DNA of 64,000 bases from Candidatus Absconditabacterales bacterium (GCA_025057375.1 JANWWO010000006.1:1-64000), one strand, 5' to 3'; shown: positions 43,540 through 53,856, numbered from the stretch's first letter. Notes: generated from the letters alone by a model not told the origin. Translations and numbers: made by a program.

Positions 43540-44100
43540 CGAGACGATAGAGATATGTCTGTGCGAGAATAGTCACACTCATACCATCACCACATAGATC
43601 ACGTAGCCATAATCCTTTGACTTTTTTACCACGATGTCCTAGCAATGCTCATGAAGATGTCACAAAATCAATTTTGGTCCATGAGAAAGGCAGAGAATCT
43701 CAGTCGATCATTGCATGATACAAAGCCGGAAGGACTGAAACACAATGCGTAATAGGTCATCATCCCAGATAGTGTGTCAGAAGAGGACGCCACTGACGTG
43801 CACATGCTCATATCACAGGATATTTGTACCATGGGATCATGTCGTGCAATCCAAGCAACCCCCACATCGCCGATACAATCACGCAATAACGGTCAGCAAA
43901 GCTTTTTCCCTATGGCGTCATCGTCTGATAGTCCCATGCCTGATATACAACCCCTGTATATCTCTGAATTGCTGGAAGCAGATTCGTATCACAGGGCATC
44001 TCAGGAGACAAAAGACACTGATGAAAAAACGGCGTGTCGCTGATCCGGCAGTCCCTCACCGAATTTTTGTTTCTGATGGCGGAATAAAAAAAAGAATCAT
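43540..44100 (-). pseudogene. yaaA: Broken yaaA-family (peroxide stress/DNA-binding) gene
   Basis: The start MILFFIPPSETKIRGG (ATG 44100) is typical of the YaaA/DUF328 family. Continuing homology (FFHQCLLSPEMPC and LPAIQRYTGVVYQAWDY) is one frame off, so a frameshift lies near 44020-44030. Further on an in-frame TAG (43910-43912) interrupts the protein, which then resumes as GKSFADRYCVIVSAMWGLLG, LHDMIPWYKYP and FVTSSGALLGHRGKKVKGLW. Two lesions make it a pseudogene unless the sequence has errors. The exact end is unclear. Confidence 0.72.
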
Positions 44101-44122
44101 ACCACAAAAAAAACAAAAAATG

Positions 44123-44845
44123 CTATGATGTTTTGGACTGAGAACGACGTACTTTTTTTGACGATGAAGAGAAACCGTGTTGTTCCTGCACATGCATTTC
44201 TGCCATACGATACGCCACACATAAATTGTAACATAATTCTGCCAAACGGAACAAAGTAGAACGAGAAAATATATCCCATAAACTCGTTCCAGGGACACAG
44301 GCTTGAGCATCATAGCGACACGAGACTCCGTAATGAGGATCACCTCCCCATTGAGGCAAGGCATTCTTATACACAAAATCAAAGACAATCGTTGTTCTTC
44401 CCAGACGTTTGGTATGAAAGATCAATGCTTTGTGATCTGTAGATGAAAGACGCAAGTGAGGATCGTAGGTATGTGTCGTTGTATTTCTGATAAACTGAGC
44501 TGTAATATAGAAGTCCTGTCGCTGATCTCCGACAACATACTGACATCGAGCAAGGAAGTCTGGCGTACGATTCAAAATTTCGATAAACGTTGCAAATATC
44601 CCTCTATATGCTGAGACCAAAAGAAGATATCCAAAAAAATTTGTTTTGTCTGGATTTTGGGAGACTTCTTCCAGTCTTTGCGAAATAAGACGGGTATTGA
44701 GAGTAAATCACCATACAGTTTTTGGCATAGAGGTTTGATCAGGAAGAGGAATGGAGGGGAGTTGAGTCTCCAAATAGATACCTGTATGCAAAAAACGATA
44801 CCATCAAACAATGAGCTCAAATCCCAATAAGCTTTTTGGTTTCAT
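44123..44845 (-). CDS. Hypothetical protein, 240 residues
   Basis: Frame from ATG 44845 to TAG 44123-44125, with TGA glycines at LIVGWYRF and TVWGFTL. It looks soluble: NFFGYLLLVSAYRGIFATFI, then beta-rich QDFYITAQFIRNTTTHTYDP and TTIVFDFVYKNALPQWGGDP, ending in a Ser/Lys-rich tail. No family recognised. Located between the yaaA remnant and rpoD on the same strand. Confidence 0.65.
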
Positions 44846-44880
44846 ATTAAAGCAACAAAACAAAAGATGAAAAGTGGCGG

Positions 44881-46128
44881 CTAGTAATAATCGTCGTCAT
44901 CATCATTTTCAAACGCATATTCTACCTCATTCTCTTCTTTCTTTTTCTTTTTGAAACTGTCAGGATTAAAGAGGCGTTTTTGCATATCATCTTCAATCCC
45001 AAGCATTCTTTGGAGTCACTCATGTTCTCTAAGTTTTTGGATAACCTTTTGTTCTACTTGTCTGATTCTTTCTCTCGTAACATTGAATTCTTCGCCAACT
45101 TGCTCAAGCGTATACCTTGGTCCATCAATCCCATACCTCATCTTGATAATCTTTGCTTCTCTATCATCCAACATCCCCAAAATCGCATCAAGGTTACTTC
45201 TCAAAGCACTTGCTTCCGCAACTTGATCAGGAGTTTGTGTTTTTGTATCAGCAATCATATCACCAAGTTTATCTCTGCTGTTATCATCACCAATTTCACG
45301 ATCAAGCGAAATATTCCCATAAATTACCTCTTCCAATTTTTTAACTTTTTTCATAGGAAATCAGAGTTTATCGGCAATTTCCTGTGAAGTAGGCTCTCTT
45401 CCCAATGATTGGAATAAAGTTGAATACGCTTTATTGTATGAGTTCATCTCATCAATAAGATGCACTGGAATTCTCACATGTTTAGACATATCAGCAATAG
45501 CTTTTGTGATGGATTGTTTAATCCATCGTGTTGCATAGGTCGAAAACTTGAACTCTCTATCAGGATCAAATTTTTCTATTGCTTTGATAAGACCAATATT
45601 TCCTTCTTGAATCAAGTCAGAAAAACTCAACCTTGACCCAAAAAATCTTTTTGCAATAGAAATAACGAGCCTGAGGTTGGCCTCAATAAGTCTTTTTTTG
45701 GCCTGTTCATCTCATCTTTTGATTCTTCTGGCAATATCTTTTTCTTCATCACTAGTCAAAAGAGGGATATGAGCAATATCGCTAAAATAAAGTTTAATAT
45801 AATCTGTGAATTGTTTTTCACCCGAACGCTGCTTGGTTTCATAGAGCGTAATTGATCATGTCTTGAGTCATCATTGGCTTTCTTGAGCCTCTGCCACCAA
45901 CAATTCTTCGATCGTGATGATTCTAATACTCAGTTTGTCACATAAGGAATAAAATTTATCTAACATCTTTGCCTTAGAATCCATATCATCAATCTCAGCA
46001 ATAATATCTTCTTCCAAAATAGACCCATTATCAAAGCCTTTTTCTAGCAAAACTTGCAACTCTTGTGACAATTCATTAATATCATCGAATAGTTTTTTCC
46101 ATAATAATTCTTTTGCTTTGTTTGCCAT
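44881..46128 (-). CDS. rpoD: Principal sigma factor, sigma-70 family
   Basis: This 415-residue factor has an N-terminal acidic region 1-like part (residues 1-90), then region 1.2 ([20 protein letters not shown]). Region 2 ([52 protein letters not shown]) melts and reads the -10. Region 3 ([13 protein letters not shown]) and region 4 (EREA-type [37 protein letters not shown]) follow, the latter for -35 recognition. The tail is poly-Asp (DDDDDDYY). Presumably it reads the TTGCAA-N16-TATACT promoters found here. Start MANKAKELL at 46128. Confidence 0.94.
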
Positions 46129-46298
46129 ACACAGATAGAAGAATAATAAAAATACAGCCATACGGTATTCCTCGTTCACGAGGCATCAAAAATATCAAAA
46201 AACAATACGTCCGTAGTTCGTTTCAATCACGAATATGCACCTTATGATCTAGTACAAAAAAACCACGCACCACAACTATTTACGAATCTATTAATACA

Positions 46299-46931
46299 CT
46301 ATCTTTTACTTTTTTTGGAAGTCTTTTTAGTAGTCTGGGGATCACCAAGCTTATGAGGATAAATAATCTCATCAATAATTCCAAACTCAAGAGCCCTTTG
46401 CGGAGACAACCAAGTATCTCTTTCCATATGCTGGTACATAAAGTCATATGACTTCCCTGACCTATCAGCCAATATCCCTGTCAGGATTTTTTTAAGTTCA
46501 AGTCATTCTTCAACAGCAATTTGCATATCAGTAATCTGTCATCTTGTTCAACCCAATGGTTGATGAATCATAATTCTACTATGAGGCAAAGCAAATCTCT
46601 TTCCCTTAGTTCATCAGACAAGAAAGATACTGCCCATCGATGCGGCCAATCAAACAGCGACTGTCGATACATCACATTTTATATGCTGCATAGTATCATA
46701 AATGGCCATTCCTGAATACACATCGCCTCAGGGAGTGTTAATATACATCGTAATATCTTTTGTAGGATCTTGTTTTTCAAGAAAAAGCAATTGGGCAACG
46801 ATAATATTGACCATCGCAGGATGAACTTGTTCTCAGACAAAAACAATTCTGTCCTCAAGCAACCTGGAATACAAATCATACGCTCTCTCACCCTTATGGG
46901 TTTTTTCGATTACAGTAGGTAGGAAGGTCAT
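46299..46931 (-). CDS. clpP: ATP-dependent Clp protease proteolytic subunit
   Basis: This 210-residue serine protease forms the ClpXP/ClpAP barrel. [20 protein letters not shown] opens the fold. [18 protein letters not shown] leads to the catalytic Ser in [20 protein letters not shown], the catalytic His in [10 protein letters not shown], and the catalytic Asp in the [20 protein letters not shown] region. Glycines of PGGDVYSG and VGLAASMG are TGA. The C-terminus has a Lys/Ser-rich extension. Confidence 0.95.
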
Positions 46932-47099
46932 AAACAAAAAAAGAAATAAACAAAAAAAATTGACAACTTTCTCGTGTCTTCCATGATTTTAATCAGGATA
47001 CACAAAGGATATAGTGATATTGTCAGTAAAAGCAAGTCAAAATTATACAGGAAAACACGAAGCATAAAATATATAAACAAACAAGCACTCTTCTTTTTT

Positions 47100-47990
47100 T
47101 TAAGTTATGACTTCACGATATGGATAAGGAATTTCGATATTATTGGCACGAAGTGACTCAATCATATGCTTCCTTACAAGACTATTCAACTTCAAAATTG
47201 GTGTTTTGGACTGCTTAGGAGCTCTATAACACGATACCGCAAGAATAATCGCTCAATCCTTTATGCACTGAATATACGCAAATGTTTGATCTTTATTGGT
47301 AAAATCGGGGAAAGAATTGATAACTTCTTTGAGAATCGAACAGGCGCGTACACAGTCAGTATCACGAGCAATAGCAACCTCATAATCCATCCTGACCAAA
47401 GGATCTTGAGAAATATACTTGATCGGCGTTTTGACCATTACATGATTGGGAACAAGCAATCTTGTTTTATTGAGAAGCCTGAGAATGCTATATTTAGGAT
47501 TGATACTTTCCCGTTTAGCTGTTTGATTAATACTTCCTTGAAAAGAATATGTCTGACCGATTTTGATACGTGGATTGGTAATCAAAAGAATTGCACCCAC
47601 AAGATTGGTAAATGTTTTTTCCATCGCAAACCCTATACCAAACGACAATCATCCCATCAATAATGTCATATTGAGACCAAGTACATTCATCGTCACCATC
47701 CCAATTACAAACCAGCCTATAATACTGACCACACTGCCAACCGTATCAGCAATCTTTTTTTTGTAGCGATCCTCTTCAACATGATGATCAGGATTGTAAA
47801 CAAACTGCTGTATTCTCGCTACACATCGCCCTAGTAGCAAACGTCAAAGAAAAATGATCACCAGAGCAATCACAAGAGGATAAATAATGGTAGTCCGCAA
47901 CCAAAAAGCAATAAGAGCAACCTGATTTGGTTCTTGCACAATCATATCTCAGGTCATTAGATACAGCAAAAAGATAAAAATACAACTCAT
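47100..47990 (-). CDS. MscS-family mechanosensitive channel (1)
   Basis: This 296-residue protein has N-terminal spans (CIFIFLLYLM, TTIIYPLVIALVIIFLGRLL) and the pore helix and beta domain: VVSIIGWFVIGMVTMNVLGL, then GGLSFGIGFAMEKTFTNLVG corresponding to the MscS TM3 G-x-A-x-G region. ITNPRIKIGQTYSFQGSI and RLLVPNHVMVKTPIKYIS complete the beta domain, and the C-terminal alpha-beta domain ends IEIPYPYREVIT. Such channels release solutes under osmotic downshock. It is directly downstream of a second copy (25 bases). Confidence 0.87.
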
Positions 47991-48015
47991 AGAAACTGCC
48001 CACCGCAAGTCTATG

Positions 48016-48882
48016 CTATGATGGAAGATAAGGCTTGTCGTGAGACACAATAACACGATGAGGATAAGGAATAACAATTCCATTGACTTTACAATAACTG
48101 AGAATCACATGATTGACATAGCCAATCAATTGATCCTGAACCCATCCATTACGAGGATTGACAAAAAAATGACACACTAAGGTAATACAGCTCTCATCAA
48201 ACGATGCCACGAGCGTTTGCGTCTTGGTTGGATTAAGGATAAAAGGACAGGAATTGACACCTGCAGTTACAACAGAACATGCCTTGGCAAGATCAGAATC
48301 ATAATGAACACCTATTGTAGTTGTCAACTTCACAATTTCCTCTGCACTATAAGTTTGGATAGGGCAATCAATCAATAAAATATTGGGTACAATGACTTGT
48401 TTGAGATCAAACGTTCTAATTGCCGTCGTCCTAATAGTAATTTCTTCAATTGTCCCAAAATATTCTTTGGGTCCATGGATAATAACCACATCACCAAGTT
48501 TTATTTCTTTCATCGTCAACAAAAAAATTCATGCAATCATATTGCCAAGCACCTCTCTAAACGCAAGTCAGACACCAAAAGATATTCACCCCAAAATAAG
48601 TCATACATCAAATCCAATAATCTGAAATGCAACAAAAATAATAATAATAATCAAAAAATAATAGACGATATCTTCGACAAGATTGGCGATTTGTTCACTT
48701 CCAGGAGACAGCGACTCTTCATTACCCGAATCAGATAATCATCCCTGTGATGATATAATTTTTTTTTTGACCAAAATAGCAATATGCTTTGCAAAAAAAA
48801 TAGCCACCGCAACAAACAATCATGCAAGGAACAACTTCCCTACGAACATAATATACGGATTTGAGGAAAAAATAGACATCAT
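48016..48882 (-). CDS. MscS-family mechanosensitive channel (2)
   Basis: This 288-residue protein has the same architecture as its neighbour but only moderate sequence similarity. It has an N-terminal span (IMFVGKLFLAGLFVAVAIFF), a second (VYYFLIIIIIFVAFQIIGFD), the TM3 segment GGISFGVGLAFREVLGNMIA, and the beta domain MKEIKLGDVVIIHGPKEYFG and TFDLKQVIVPNILLIDCP. It ends VNGIVIPYPHRVIVSH. Five of the TM3-region glycines are TGA. It heads the two-gene unit. Confidence 0.87.
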
Positions 48883-48996
48883 AACCACTCGCCATAAAAC
48901 AAAAATAAAAACTCCTTACTCTCTCCCATACCACACGCCCTCAGAAAAAAATGATTTTTTTGATGCTCGATAAGGAGCTCACCATAATCTCACCAT

Positions 48997-49051
48997 AATA
49001 GTACTGATCTTACGCGCAAAAAAAAAAAAAGACAAAAAAGACAGTACTATT
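48997..49051. repeat. Inverted repeat with 10-bp arms
   Basis: AATAGTACTG (48997-49006) and CAGTACTATT (49042-49051) are perfect inverted arms around a 35-base loop that contains a run of 13 A. It lies upstream of both the mscS unit and the plus-strand genes. Confidence 0.8.
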
Positions 49052-49117
49052 GTTCTTGACTTTTAATATTTTATCAATACAATCATAATCTCTCGTGTAA
49101 GAAAAATAAAAAACAAA

Positions 49118-49261
49118 ATGTCAATAAAAACAACATATATGAACTTCCAATACTCGCAAAAAACAATTCTTCTGAATATCATTATCATACCAACAATCAA
49201 CACCACGAACTATCTCAACCACGATAAAGAAATCAACCCTCTTATGAAACATACTCAATAA
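49118..49261 (+). CDS. Possible small protein, 47 residues
   Basis: ATG 49118 to TAA 49259-49261: a Thr/Asn/Ile-rich peptide without a recognised motif. No TGA codons and no clear ribosome-binding site. Kept only as a possibility. Confidence 0.2.
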   Translation: MSIKTTYMNFQYSQKTILLNIIIIPTINTTNYLNHDKEINPLMKHTQ

Positions 49262-49317
49262 GAATAAACCTATTCTATACATCTCTCCCTTCGTCTTTTA
49301 TATCATCGTTCTCATGA

Positions 49318-49641
49318 ATGACAAGCACAACATCATATCAAGCTCGTTATATCGACTCTCTTTTAGAAAAACTTGAAGCAGTCGACGTGATGTTTTATAC
49401 CATCCGTCAGACACGACTTCATAGTGAACGTACACTAGAAGTCATGAGATTGATCTACAGCATGACAATGACAAGTATCAAAAAAATCTGGCCTTATATC
49501 AACTATTATCATCAATCACTCATCCATCAAGGAGTAAAAAGCTATGAAGAAGAAATTAAAACACTCTTAGACTCCAAAGCAGAATTTCAATCACTCGGAC
49601 AACACTGCCTTCGTCCACTCAATGAAGAAGTATCATTATAG
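49318..49641 (+). CDS. Hypothetical helical protein, 107 residues
   Basis: Intact frame from ATG 49318 to TAG. It looks all-helical (SLLEKLEAVDVMFYTIRQTR, SYEEEIKTLLDSKAEFQSLG), soluble, without a signal peptide. No TGA codons occur in it. No family recognised. Confidence 0.55.
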   Translation: MTSTTSYQARYIDSLLEKLEAVDVMFYTIRQTRLHSERTLEVMRLIYSMTMTSIKKIWPYINYYHQSLIHQGVKSYEEEIKTLLDSKAEFQSLGQHCLRPLNEEVSL

Positions 49642-49715
49642 TGGACAGTATCTTATTTTGAGACTCTATCGACACAAGAAATCTACAACGAAAAAAACAC
49701 ACATAACTGATCACT

Positions 49716-49856
49716 ATGATATCCCAATCTTCATACAAAAAACGAATTGATCGTCTCCATCTGTCTATCTATCAAAATACACTATCAAAACATAATACAC
49801 TCTCTCTTTACCAAAAACTCACACACCTTTTCCCTACACATAATATCAGAGCATAA
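49716..49856 (+). CDS. Possible small basic protein, 46 residues
   Basis: ATG 49716 to TAA 49854-49856: MISQSSYKKRIDRLHLSIYQ and a hydrophilic remainder. Could be a small gene linked to the 107-residue protein upstream. No homology seen. Confidence 0.25.
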   Translation: MISQSSYKKRIDRLHLSIYQNTLSKHNTLSLYQKLTHLFPTHNIRA

Positions 49857-49875
49857 AAAATCTCTTTATTTTCTC

Positions 49876-49903
49876 TTGCAAAATCAATAAGTTTTCTTAT
49901 ATA
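49876..49903 (+). promoter_or_regulatory. Promoter of the plus-strand tRNA array
   Basis: ATTTTCTCTTGCAA with -35 TTGCAA (49876-49881), 16-base spacer, TATATA (49898-49903), 60 bases before tRNA-Gln. Confidence 0.65.
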
Positions 49904-49963
49904 AAAAGTAATTTGTACTATCAATAAGTGATTGTCGTTGAAATCAAAAAATATTATTTTTTA

Positions 49964-50034
49964 TGGGGAATCGTCTAACGGTAGGACACCGGACTTTGAC
50001 TCCGTTCGTCTAGGTTCAAATCCTAGTTCCCCAG
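49964..50034 (+). tRNA. tRNA-Gln(UUG)
   Basis: Acceptor TGGGGAA/TTCCCCA with U1-A72 and discriminator G, both typical of glutamine tRNAs. Anticodon UUG. CCA is not encoded. Confidence 0.95.
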
Positions 50035-50059
50035 TTTCTTGTGGAAACAAAAATTATGC

Positions 50060-50131
50060 TGCGAGGTAGGGAAACGGCATCCCGCTGGGCTCATAACCCG
50101 GAGATAGGTGGTTCAATTCCACCCCTCGCAC
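50060..50131 (+). tRNA. tRNA-fMet(CAU), initiator
   Basis: Anticodon CAU in the stem TGGG/CCCG; the three consecutive G-C pairs next to the loop mark initiator tRNAs. Acceptor TGCGAGG/CCTCGCA has a weak first pair. The bases after position 73 read CCA. Confidence 0.85.
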
Positions 50132-50183
50132 CCAACTGTAATACCGATAATACATGTCGTCACAGTATAATTATTGAGTCTGA

Positions 50184-50256
50184 TCAGGAGTAGCTTAATT
50201 GGTAGAGCTTCTGACTCTGAATCAGACGGTTGTAGGTTCGAGTCCTACCTCCTGAA
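50184..50256 (+). tRNA. tRNA-Gln(CUG)
   Basis: Acceptor TCAGGAG/CTCCTGA, anticodon CUG in TCTGACTCTGAATCAGA, T-arm GTAGGTTCGAGTCCTAC. CCA is not encoded. Confidence 0.9.
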
Positions 50257-50310
50257 TGTCTATATGCTTGGTAAGTAGATATCATGTATATATCATGATA
50301 TATATATTAT

Positions 50311-50392
50311 GCCGAGATGATGGAATTGGCAGACATGCTTGGCTTAGAACCAAGTGCCTTACGGTGTGTGGGTTCGAGTCCCACTCTCGGTA
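50311..50392 (+). tRNA. tRNA-Leu(UAG)
   Basis: Class II tRNA. Acceptor GCCGAGA/TCTCGGT, anticodon UAG in GCTTGGCTTAGAACCAAG, discriminator A, followed by an encoded CCA. Confidence 0.94.
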
Positions 50393-50412
50393 CCATTATT
50401 AGCAACTTTCTC

Positions 50413-50440
50413 TTGCATTTATTGGTAAAATATTTATAAG
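50413..50440 (+). promoter_or_regulatory. Promoter before tRNA-Asn-rpsT
   Basis: TTTCTCTTGCAT with -35 TTGCAT (50413-50418), 16-base spacer, TATAAG (50435-50440), 38 bases before tRNA-Asn. Confidence 0.65.
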
Positions 50441-50478
50441 ATAATAATTATTTTCTAATAAAGTACTATCTTTTCTAA

Positions 50479-50551
50479 TCCGAGGTAGCTCAGTCGGTAG
50501 AGCAAGTGGCTGTTAACCACTGGGTCGTGGGTTCGAGTCCCACCCTCGGAG
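50479..50551 (+). tRNA. tRNA-Asn(GUU)
   Basis: Acceptor TCCGAGG/CCTCGGA, anticodon GUU in GTGGCTGTTAACCAC, discriminator G, encoded CCA. Confidence 0.95.
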
Positions 50552-50593
50552 CCATTCTCACATATGTATTTTATCTTCTCATGCTGCCATTTC

Positions 50594-50860
50594 ATGCCAG
50601 TTACAAAAAGTGCAAAAAAAGCTCTTGCTCAATCCCAAAAAAGAAGAGTTGTTAATGATAGATATAGAAAAGATCTCGAAGTTGCAATTAGTATTTTTCG
50701 TAAAAAAGTAAGAAAATGAGAATCTGTGTCTCTTGATGATGTAAATAAGATCTATTCTTTGGTAGACAAAGCGAAAGCAAAAAATCTTTTGCACCGTAAT
50801 ACTGCAGCAAGAAGAAAATCTCGTTTCATGAAAATGTACCAATCTACTCTTACCAAATAA
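50594..50860 (+). CDS. rpsT: Ribosomal protein bS20
   Basis: This 88-residue three-helix bundle binds the 5' domain of 16S rRNA. The opening MPVTKSAKKALAQSQKRRVV matches the usual MANxKSAxKRxxxxxxRRxxN, and the C-terminus KGLLHRNTAARRKSRFMK-like segment (here KAKNLLHRNTAARRKSRF) matches the conserved IHKNxAARxKSRL. One glycine (VRKGESV) is TGA. It lies inside the tRNA array between tRNA-Asn and tRNA-Thr. Confidence 0.94.
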
Positions 50861-50877
50861 TTTCTGGTTTGGTCTGT

Positions 50878-50950
50878 GCCAGCTTAGCTCAATAGGTAGA
50901 GCAATCGCCTTGTAAGCGATAGGTTATCGGTTCAATTCCGATAGCTGGCT
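50878..50950 (+). tRNA. tRNA-Thr(UGU)
   Basis: Acceptor GCCAGCT/AGCTGGC, anticodon stem ATCGC/GCGAT with loop CTTGTAA giving UGU, encoded CCA. Confidence 0.94.
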
Positions 50951-50975
50951 CCATTCTCTTTTTTTTCTTTTTTAT

Positions 50976-51047
50976 GGTCTCATCGTCTAGTGGTTAGGAC
51001 AGGGGACTTTCAATCCTCTAACCGGGGTTCGATTCCCCGTGGGACCG
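50976..51047 (+). tRNA. tRNA-Glu(UUC)
   Basis: Acceptor GGTCTCA/TGGGACC, anticodon UUC, discriminator G, encoded CCA. With tRNA-Glu(CUC) at 21646 it covers both glutamate codons. Confidence 0.94.
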
Positions 51048-51081
51048 CCACTACTTATTAGTTTGATATATTTATTGTCAT

Positions 51082-51155
51082 GGAGTCGTAGTTCAGCTGG
51101 CTAGAACGCCCGCCTGTCACGCGGGAGGTCGCGGGTTCGAGCCCCGTCGATTCCG
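51082..51155 (+). tRNA. tRNA-Asp(GUC)
   Basis: Acceptor GGAGTCG/CGATTCC, anticodon GUC in CCCGCCTGTCACGCGGG, discriminator G, encoded CCA. Confidence 0.95.
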
Positions 51156-51169
51156 CCAGTTTTCTTTTT

Positions 51170-51243
51170 GGGTGATTAGCTCAGTTGGCTAGAGCATCTG
51201 CCTTACAAGCAGGGGGTCAGAGGTTCAAGTCCTCTATCACCCA
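51170..51243 (+). tRNA. tRNA-Val(UAC)
   Basis: Acceptor GGGTGAT/ATCACCC, anticodon stem CTGCC-type with loop CTTACAA giving UAC, discriminator A, encoded CCA. Last tRNA of the array. Confidence 0.95.
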
Positions 51244-51419
51244 CCATATCTAATCCTTATCATTTACCCTTCTTGTCTCTTTCATGAGTCATTTTGTGTC
51301 TTATCCTATGATCACATTTACGCTCAAAGTGTCCCTCATTCACTTTGTGATTTTTGTGAGTCAAGGATTGATATCAAAACGACAGATATAAAGTAGACGC
51401 TACAATATATTCTCATAAT

Positions 51420-51448
51420 TTGCAAAACAATCAATCCTTGACTATACT
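51420..51448 (+). promoter_or_regulatory. Probable promoter of the 743-residue protein gene
   Basis: TTGCAA (51420-51425), 17-base spacer, TATACT (51443-51448), 75 bases before ATG 51523. It overlaps the terminator hairpin, so RNA would start within or just after the hairpin DNA. Confidence 0.5.
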
Positions 51449-51468
51449 TATTAGTCAGGGATTTTTTG
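51434..51468 (+). terminator. Terminator of the tRNA array
   Basis: ATCCTTGACT pairs with AGTCAGGGAT (one G-U) across tacttatt-type loop, followed by TTTTTTG. Confidence 0.65.
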
Positions 51469-51522
51469 TTTAAGACAAACAAGGGGGGAAAACAATATTT
51501 TTATTGTTTATGATATTTAAAA

Positions 51523-53754
51523 ATGAATCACGTTATGGAATTACCACAAACAACAACAAAACAATATTCTGCCCAGGAAATTGATCAAATCCATGGAGCG
51601 ATCAATATTCTCATTGCTCGATATCAATTTTCTCACTGACTCAATACTATCGTTACGCTTTCTGCCAAAGATGTTTTAAGCTGTCTTAAATGAGCATATG
51701 ATAATGCAAAAAAATCTATTCACACCATGGTTGCAAAACAAAAATATGTTGCAACACCTGTTGACTATAAGCCAGAAGATGTAATCAAATCGTGGAATGT
51801 TTTGGAACAATTATGAGTTCGCAAAATTCAGATATTGAAAATATTGTCACTCGTGTGAAACGAAGTTTCAGTGTGAAACAACACACTTGCACAAATAAGA
51901 AAATTAATTGCAGAAACGTTACAAAAACGTCTTCCAGACTCATTTTCATGAGAAGACAACGAACAAAAAGGCTCTATTGCAAAACATATTCTTGTTCGTT
52001 TATGAGATAATCATTTTGACGCATCATGACGTATCCTTTCTCTGGATGAGAAACATGATCTTACGTATGAATCAATCAAAAACAATGACAATCTTCCCTC
52101 TTTTTGTTGACTTTCCTATCTCCAAGCAATTTTGTACAAGGCTATATACAATGCAACACTCTTGTGGAATGGACAAACTAAAAAAAATCTCAACATTTTG
52201 TGAATTCCAATCGAGGAATGACAAAGTATTGACGACGCAATCAATACTCATGTTGCTATCAATTCTCTTGAGGATTTTGTATCCAAAATTAAAACATTCC
52301 TTGTCACCGATAACGACAATCGTCACAATCAACGTATCAAAGCATCAATGATCAACATCCTCTATATGACCTACGCTATTCATGGACAACACAATATCGG
52401 TGCTATCAAACACGCACTGGAAACAATGAGAGATACAATCAAAAAAAATATGACTACTGACCCCAGTCGATGTGTAGACTTTCAATCGCAGACAGATCAA
52501 AACATCAAGTCAGTCAAACATTTTTTCTCTTATACTCACAGTCAATGACGAATCACTACAGCTGATAGAACCAAAGAAACATCGTCTGTGTATATCAAGG
52601 CATTGAGCCAAGAAACATATGCAACATTGGAAATGTTCCAAGATTTGCTTGGAATTCGTTTTGAAATCAATTTTGATGCAATCCAGCAACATTATTGATT
52701 GGATACCAACACAGTTATTGTAATGGTAATGAGACATTGTTTAGAAACAATCAAAACCAATAGTGTAATCCAATCGATGGAACTTGCTGATAAAAAATTG
52801 ATACAACCATCAGGGTCGTTTGCAGGAGTTGAATGAATTTTTGAAGAATTACAGAAACACGTTTTTGGGTGAGCAGCAAATTTGTTTACCCTCAGATGAA
52901 GAGGAAAATCAGATGCAACAAAACAACCATGATTTGTAGATCCAGCAGCATCATACAAAGTACCAAACACAATCACATCAGCAGAACAAATGATATTACA
53001 TCTTGCTTATGCAGCGTCTGGGAAATGATCATGACGCTATGAAGACGCAAAAATAGCGTGAAAATCAGAAGTGCCACAAGAGACTGATGGATCAGTAAGG
53101 CAGATACTTATTGGAATAGAAGCACAAATTATCAGACAAAAGAAACCAGATGATTTGGTTCATCCAAATGAAGCACATGATGCATCGCATTTTGTGTTGG
53201 ATTTATGAGATAAGGGATCGTGTTTGATGACAAGAACGAGCGGATCCTTTTCAGCCAACGATATGTATCACGACATCAATCATACTGTCCAAAAAATGCA
53301 GAACATATTACAAAATAAAAACGAATCAGCAGAGAAAAAAAACAAAATCAAAGCGTTTTTGGAACGAGTAGAAAATCAAAAAATTGATGCCATCAATGAT
53401 GCAACTATCATGAGCAAAAAAGTAACAGCAAAAATCCTCAACTACCTTATCCACACAAACAAAGTTTGGTGTGCATACTTTGACAATTATACATGAGCAA
53501 AACTCCAGTATGAAGCAAAAGATTTTGATAATCCAAGCAATCTTGCTACACATCACTTTGTCCATGCTGAGTATCAAAAAAGACATTTGAAAGAGACGTG
53601 ATTTGTGGATGGTAGCCGAAAACATGTATGTTATCATCCATCATTGGTTGAAAAAACATCAGAAGAATTACAACAAATTGCTGTTGCGTGATATGCTATC
53701 AAAGCAGAGTTGTTGCAAAACGATCTCCAAAAATATTTGATGACTGATAGGTAG
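51523..53754 (+). CDS. Large soluble protein of unknown function
   Basis: This 743-residue frame (ATG 51523, TAG 53752-53754) is broken by about 20 TGA glycines under the standard code. It is mostly helical and charged, without a signal peptide or membrane span. One patch, KETSSVYIKALSQETY followed by MFQDLLGIRFEINF (about residues 335-370), resembles the K-x-x-x-S-x-x-x-K and D-L-x-G-I-R elements of RelA/SpoT-type nucleotidyltransferases. The rest does not confirm that, so I leave the function open. It is preceded by a tRNA-array terminator and followed by convergent prmC. Confidence 0.75.
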
Positions 53755-53856
53755 TAAGAATGTCTCCATGGTTGAAGAGTTTTTCTGTCTTTATTTGTCT
53801 ACAAAGATGGTGCGAACAATTGCATATACTACCCAAACGGTTGGCTATATTCACCC

